NCBI GenBank assembly: GCA_937891895.1
Contig: CALATN010000156.1
Span: 1 to 9,075 of the forward strand
Source of the DNA: an uncultured Clostridia bacterium
Lineage (GTDB): Bacteria; Bacillota; Clostridia; Oscillospirales; Ruminococcaceae
Direction: 5' to 3'
DNA: 9,075 nt
How positions within the stretch are numbered: position 1 is the first letter of the stretch; every line of letters begins with the position of its first letter. This document shows positions 5,997-9,075 of the stretch, in pieces. The notes under the pieces were generated by a model. The model searched no databases. It was not told where the DNA came from and saw only the letters and a list, made by a program, of their open reading frames with translations. A program made the translations under genes and the position numbers.

Positions 5997-6025
5997 ATTT
6001 TAGCACTGTAAACCGATAATGTCAA
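5997..6025 (-). promoter_or_regulatory. promoter of the T-box-ilvA-ridA operon
   Basis: On the minus strand TTGACA (6020-6025), a 17-base spacer and TAAAAT (5997-6002) form a strong sigma-A promoter. The predicted start near 5990 gives the full T-box leader. Confidence 0.8.
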
Positions 6026-6095
6026 GAGGCAATATAAATTTTGTGTGATTTTACAAATTGCAATATCTTATGGCAGGCTGTTTTACAGCAACTAT

Positions 6096-6129
6096 ACAAA
6101 AAGGGTACCGACAGAAAATCGGTACCCTT
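6096..6129 (-). terminator. intrinsic terminator of the chemotaxis receptor gene
   Basis: AAGGGTACCGA (6101-6111) and TCGGTACCCTT (6119-6129) form a perfect 11 bp stem with a 7-base loop. On the minus strand it continues into TTTGT, giving a T run that begins within the stem end. It lies 11 bases after the receptor stop codon. The region between it and the ilvA promoter (6026-6095) shows nothing else. Confidence 0.85.
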
Positions 6130-6140
6130 GAATTGTTTTA

Positions 6141-8078
6141 TTATGTACGGAAAACGGAAATCTTGTCGCGGAGGATAATTGCCTGAGAGTTAAGCTGCTC
6201 GCAGCTTGCTGCACTTTCCTCGGCGGTTGCGGAGTTTTCCTGAACAACCTCGGAGATTTCATCGATACCAGACTTGACCTGCTGTACAGCTTCGGACTGC
6301 TTGATTGTCTGCTGGGCAATACCTTCGATAAGCTCATTGGTCTGGTTGGTGATGTCGATAACTCTTTCCATTGTTTCAGCTGTTGTCTGAGCGATTTCTG
6401 CGCCGTTGTTAACAGCTTCAATACAAGAGGAAATAAGGTTGGAGGTTGTCTGAGCAGCCTCTGCGGACATTGTTGCAAGGTTTCTTACTTCGTCAGCAAC
6501 AACTGCAAAGCCCTTTCCTGCTTCGCCTGCTCTTGCGGCTTCAACAGCAGCGTTGAGAGCAAGGATATTGGTCTGGAATGCGATATCTTCGATAGTCTGG
6601 ATAATGTTGTTGATTTCGGAAGCACTTGTTTCGATATTGTTCATTGCCTGAATCATTTCGGCAATCTGCTCGTTCTGGTCGTTTACCATCTTGATAGAGA
6701 ATTCGGAAAGCTCCTTTGCCTTCTCGGTATTCTGTGCGTTAAGAGTAATCTGGTCGGTAATTTCTGCAACGGAAGCGGAAAGCTCCTCGGAAGCGGCTGC
6801 CTGACGGGTTGTACCCTCGGCAAGTGTTTCTGCACCGCTGGAAATCTGTTCGGAACCGCTGTAAACCTCGTCTGCGGAGATATTGATGCTTTCGATTACA
6901 TCGCCCATCTTTTCACGGAGTTCCTGTGCAGCTTCGCCGATACGTACAAAGTCGCCTTCGTAGTTTACGTTGGATTCGTAACCGAAGTTGCCCTGTGACA
7001 TCTGATCCATACGCTCGGAGATATCGCCCACATAGCTGTTGAGCTCAAAGATAGCGGATTCAAGAGCGTGAGCAAGCTCGCCGACCTCGTCATTTTTAAC
7101 CTTGCAGGTGATACCTGGGTTGTTGCGGAGGTTGCCGCGTTCCATTTCAACCGCCATATCCTTTGCCATAACAATAGGGGAAGCAATATTCTTCTGAACG
7201 TAAATAAGAACGAAGACAGCGGATGCAACAAGGCAGACAACTGCAACTATTGAACCAAGTGCAATAGCGGAGTTACGGTTGTGAACCATTGTAGCGGTAG
7301 GAGTACCTGTAAAGTAAGCGCCTCTGATTACGCCCTTGTCGTCGTAGAGAGGGGTATACATTGCCATATATTCCTCACCGAAAAGCTCAGTAATCTGCTG
7401 GTAGGTTTCGCCGTTGGTAATAACAATTTCTCGGATTTCACCAAGCATTGTTGTTCCTGTAACTCTTTCGCCTGCTTCATCGGTAATAGTTGTGGAAATA
7501 CGGGAGGACATACTGTTGTCATCATAGAAGATGGTAGCCTGGCTGCCTGTCTGTTCCTTAACGCCGTCAACTGCGTCAACGTCGCTGTAGGAATAGCCTA
7601 CGATGATTGTAACCTTGCCGACCTTTTCGACACTTCGGTAATAAAGGTAGAGCTCGCTGTCGGAAGTAATACCGTTTTTGCTTGCGCCCATAGCTTCCAT
7701 AATACCTTCGGCAGAGAGATTACAGTTTTCGGTTTTCATTGAGATGATACCGTCGCTGTTAACGAAAACACCGAACATACCTGCGGATTTTTCGATACTG
7801 TTCCAGGTATCCAGCATAGTAGCCTCGTCCTTTGCGTCAATTGCGGCGACAAAATTTGAGTCGTCGGCAAGAACCTTTGCAACCATTGAGGACTCATCGC
7901 CCATCAGCTTCAGGTTGTACTGAAGCACATTAGTTGCAACCTGTGCATTATCTGCGAGGTTCTTTGTTTCAATATGTGTAAACAGAATGCTGAAAGCGAT
8001 TGTGATTGCAGCAGCAAGAACTAATAGCAGAGGATTAACAACAAGGAGAATGGATTTACCTAATTTTGACAATTTCAT
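6141..8078 (-). CDS. methyl-accepting chemotaxis protein with extracellular sensor domain
   Basis: The protein has 645 residues and is complete. It is a transmembrane chemoreceptor that relays ligand binding to a CheA-CheW array and so to the flagellar motor. Residues 9-33 are the first membrane helix. Residues 34-270 form an extracellular sensor that looks like a Cache-type domain (ligand unknown; contains MFGVFVNSDGIISMKTENCN at 101-120 and YTPLYDDKGVIRGAYFTG at 241-258). Residues 271-294 are the second membrane helix and about 295-350 the HAMP linker. From 400 onward lies the coiled-coil signalling domain, with the highly conserved hairpin tip IEDIAFQTNILALNAAVEAA (496-515) and the following GEAGKGFAVVADEVRNLA (518-535). 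There is no CheR-tethering pentapeptide at the C-terminus (it ends SVFRT). The start at 8078 has AAAGGA about 10 bases upstream. No che or flagellar genes are nearby, so it is an orphan receptor with its own promoter and terminator. Confidence 0.97.
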   Translation of the reverse strand: MKLSKLGKSILLVVNPLLLVLAAAITIAFSILFTHIETKNLADNAQVATNVLQYNLKLMGDESSMVAKVLADDSNFVAAIDAKDEATMLDTWNSIEKSAGMFGVFVNSDGIISMKTENCNLSAEGIMEAMGASKNGITSDSELYLYYRSVEKVGKVTIIVGYSYSDVDAVDGVKEQTGSQATIFYDDNSMSSRISTTITDEAGERVTGTTMLGEIREIVITNGETYQQITELFGEEYMAMYTPLYDDKGVIRGAYFTGTPTATMVHNRNSAIALGSIVAVVCLVASAVFVLIYVQKNIASPIVMAKDMAVEMERGNLRNNPGITCKVKNDEVGELAHALESAIFELNSYVGDISERMDQMSQGNFGYESNVNYEGDFVRIGEAAQELREKMGDVIESINISADEVYSGSEQISSGAETLAEGTTRQAAASEELSASVAEITDQITLNAQNTEKAKELSEFSIKMVNDQNEQIAEMIQAMNNIETSASEINNIIQTIEDIAFQTNILALNAAVEAARAGEAGKGFAVVADEVRNLATMSAEAAQTTSNLISSCIEAVNNGAEIAQTTAETMERVIDITNQTNELIEGIAQQTIKQSEAVQQVKSGIDEISEVVQENSATAEESAASCEQLNSQAIILRDKISVFRT

Positions 8079-8122
8079 TTAACCAGTCCTTTCGAAAGTG
8101 TCGATATAGTGTACTTTATTTA

Positions 8123-8151
8123 ATTTTACGCTTTTTTATGGTAATTGTCAA
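8123..8151 (-). promoter_or_regulatory. promoter of the chemotaxis receptor gene
   Basis: On the minus strand TTGACA (8146-8151), 17 bases and TAAAAT (8123-8128) form a sigma-A promoter. No sigma-28 (flagellar) type promoter was seen, so the receptor appears to be expressed with housekeeping genes. A 6 bp inverted repeat AATTGT/ACAATT (8143-8161) overlaps the -35. Confidence 0.7.
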
Positions 8152-8203
8152 GGGAACAATTGAATTATCTGCACAATCGGGTACAAAATTTTTCAGAAAT
8201 TTA

Positions 8204-8911
8204 TTAGCGTTTTGCACAAAAACAGGCCTTTTGCTGCTTTTGTTCACGTTTTTTCCAGCTTATAAAGCCGTAAATATCGTTGGCGAGGAACATCATAAAG
8301 CAGGCAATCATCGGCAGATAAGCAATATTGTCCATAGAAGCGAGCACCCACAGGATTATCAGCACCACATCATTTGCGGCATAAGCAAGGGCATAGTATG
8401 AATTGCGGCACATCATAAGATAAGAGGCAAGATAGCTTGTTACGATTGAGATTATGCTTATAACAAGATTGGGGGTTTCAAGCAATTTCAGTACATATCC
8501 GAAAACAGCTGTAACGACTATGCAGGAAATTATCATAAACAGTGCGGTTTTATGGCTGAGTCTGCTTATGCGGACAGTGTTCTTTTCTTCTGCACTTGGA
8601 TTTTTCAGCCAGGTTACAATTGAGAAAACAGCAATAGGTGCGGACATTCCCAGATAGGTAATCATCTCCCCGTAGTATCGGAAGCTGTAAGAGGTGATTG
8701 CATAAAGTATGCTGAATACAACGGTAAGGATTTGTCCCCACACGTCGCCTCTTGCAACAAATATGAGGGCGGTTACTCCGATAAGTGTTGCGGATAGGGT
8801 AACGGGGTCAGTCTTTCCTGCAAGGATATTTGACACGGCAACCACTATCAGTGAAATTACCCATAGGCACCATTCGCGTTTTTTGAGTCCTTTAAAAGGG
8901 TTGTGAAGCAT
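8204..8911 (-). CDS. pnuC: PnuC-family vitamin transporter, probably nicotinamide riboside
   Basis: The protein has 235 residues with about seven hydrophobic membrane segments, the usual size and topology of PnuC facilitators in the cytoplasmic membrane. Family blocks visible are SYSFRYYGEMITYLGMSAPI (74-93), SYYALAYAANDVVLIILW (171-188) and the C-terminal NDIYGFISWKKRE (211-223). PnuC proteins carry nicotinamide riboside for NAD salvage. Relatives PnuT and PnuX carry thiamine and riboflavin, and the sequence alone does not settle the vitamin; no NAD-salvage kinase gene is adjacent. The start at 8911 has AAGGAGG (8919-8925) at ideal distance. A terminator-like hairpin lies immediately upstream of this site, so expression is probably set by attenuation. 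The receptor gene follows 125 bases downstream with its own promoter, and no clear terminator separates them. Confidence 0.9.
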   Translation of the reverse strand: MLHNPFKGLKKREWCLWVISLIVVAVSNILAGKTDPVTLSATLIGVTALIFVARGDVWGQILTVVFSILYAITSYSFRYYGEMITYLGMSAPIAVFSIVTWLKNPSAEEKNTVRISRLSHKTALFMIISCIVVTAVFGYVLKLLETPNLVISIISIVTSYLASYLMMCRNSYYALAYAANDVVLIILWVLASMDNIAYLPMIACFMMFLANDIYGFISWKKREQKQQKACFCAKR

Positions 8912-8925
8912 AATAATTCCTCCTT

Positions 8926-8980
8926 AAAAAAATAAGCACCTGCACACATCTTCAAAGACCTAACGACGTGTGTAAGTGCT
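8926..8980 (-). promoter_or_regulatory. terminator-like attenuator hairpin in the pnuC leader
   Basis: On the minus strand AGCACTTACACAC (8980-8968) pairs with GTGTGCAGGTGCT (8947-8935) over 13 positions, with one G-U and one mismatch. The loop of 20 bases can form a small inner hairpin (TCT/AGA). The stem is followed by TATTTTTTT and then at once by the pnuC ribosome binding site. There is no room for a promoter between the hairpin and the gene, so the mRNA must pass through it. It is either a regulated attenuator or the expression platform of an unidentified riboswitch. I find no TPP, FMN or preQ1 signature in it. Confidence 0.6.
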
Positions 8981-9017
8981 ACCCGGTGGCAGTAAAATGA
9001 AATTTGTCGGGGACTGC

Positions 9018-9074
9018 GGAAACCCACTGGGGAAAACCTTTCTGAGGAAAGGTTATTCCCCAGACCCCTTTCCA
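9018..9074. repeat. large imperfect palindrome at the right edge
   Basis: CTGGGGAAAACCTTTC (9027-9042) and GAAAGGTTATTCCCCAG (9047-9063) form a 16 bp stem with a 4-base loop and one bulged base. An outer GGAAA/TTTCC pair (9018-9022 with 9070-9074) extends the structure across C-rich internal loops. No T run follows on either strand, so it is not a typical terminator. It looks like an extragenic palindromic repeat unit, possibly cut by the window end. Copy number cannot be judged from one window. Confidence 0.4.
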
Positions 9075-9075
9075 A

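Noticed and set aside
7281..7742. Plus-strand open frame (153 codons) opposite the chemoreceptor
   Set aside because: It is a mirror of the receptor's sensor-domain codons, with no ribosome binding site and no recognisable product.
8857..9075. Minus-strand open frame through the pnuC leader (72 codons)
   Set aside because: It overlaps the pnuC start in another frame and crosses the palindrome and attenuator; the product has no protein-like features.
8935..9075. TPP, FMN or preQ1 riboswitch upstream of pnuC
   Set aside because: None of the conserved core strings of these classes could be found on the minus strand, so only an unidentified attenuator is claimed.

Overview
The window reads as a chromosomal segment of a low-to-mid GC Gram-positive gut Clostridium-type bacterium, most like the Ruminococcus/Oscillospiraceae group. 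The support is strong AGGAGG-type ribosome binding sites, TTGACA-17-TAAAAT promoters, a T-box leader, intrinsic terminators after most genes, and protein families common in that group. This placement is an inference, because no rRNA or tRNA gene is present. No CRISPR array, transposase or prophage gene was seen.

Region 1 (1-1250) is visibly richer in GC and holds two divergent genes: the N-terminal part of an acyl-ACP thioesterase running off the left edge (-), and a 232-residue two-cluster ferredoxin-like protein (+). Region 2 (1250-4043) holds a membrane-anchored choloylglycine-hydrolase/penicillin-acylase-type Ntn hydrolase (-) and, divergent from it, a secreted and membrane-anchored surface protein of unknown function (+). 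Between them lie back-to-back promoters sharing one perfect inverted repeat, a second palindrome, and a possible 38-codon small ORF. Region 3 (4003-6025) is an ilvA-ridA operon (-) read from its own promoter through a T-box leader with terminator and antiterminator. Threonine ammonia-lyase makes reactive enamine/imine intermediates and RidA hydrolyses them, so the pair is a functional unit under amino-acid control. Region 4 (6096-8151) is a complete methyl-accepting chemotaxis protein (-) with its own promoter and terminator. Region 5 (8204-9075) is a PnuC-type vitamin transporter (-). Its ribosome binding site lies directly behind a terminator-like hairpin, which implies attenuation or an unrecognised riboswitch. 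A large GC-rich hairpin closes the window.

The points most worth following up are: the surface Ntn hydrolase, whose catalytic cysteine is internal rather than at the start of the chain; the shared operator between it and the surface protein; the pnuC leader; and the composition change near position 1240, which is either a transfer boundary or an assembly join.
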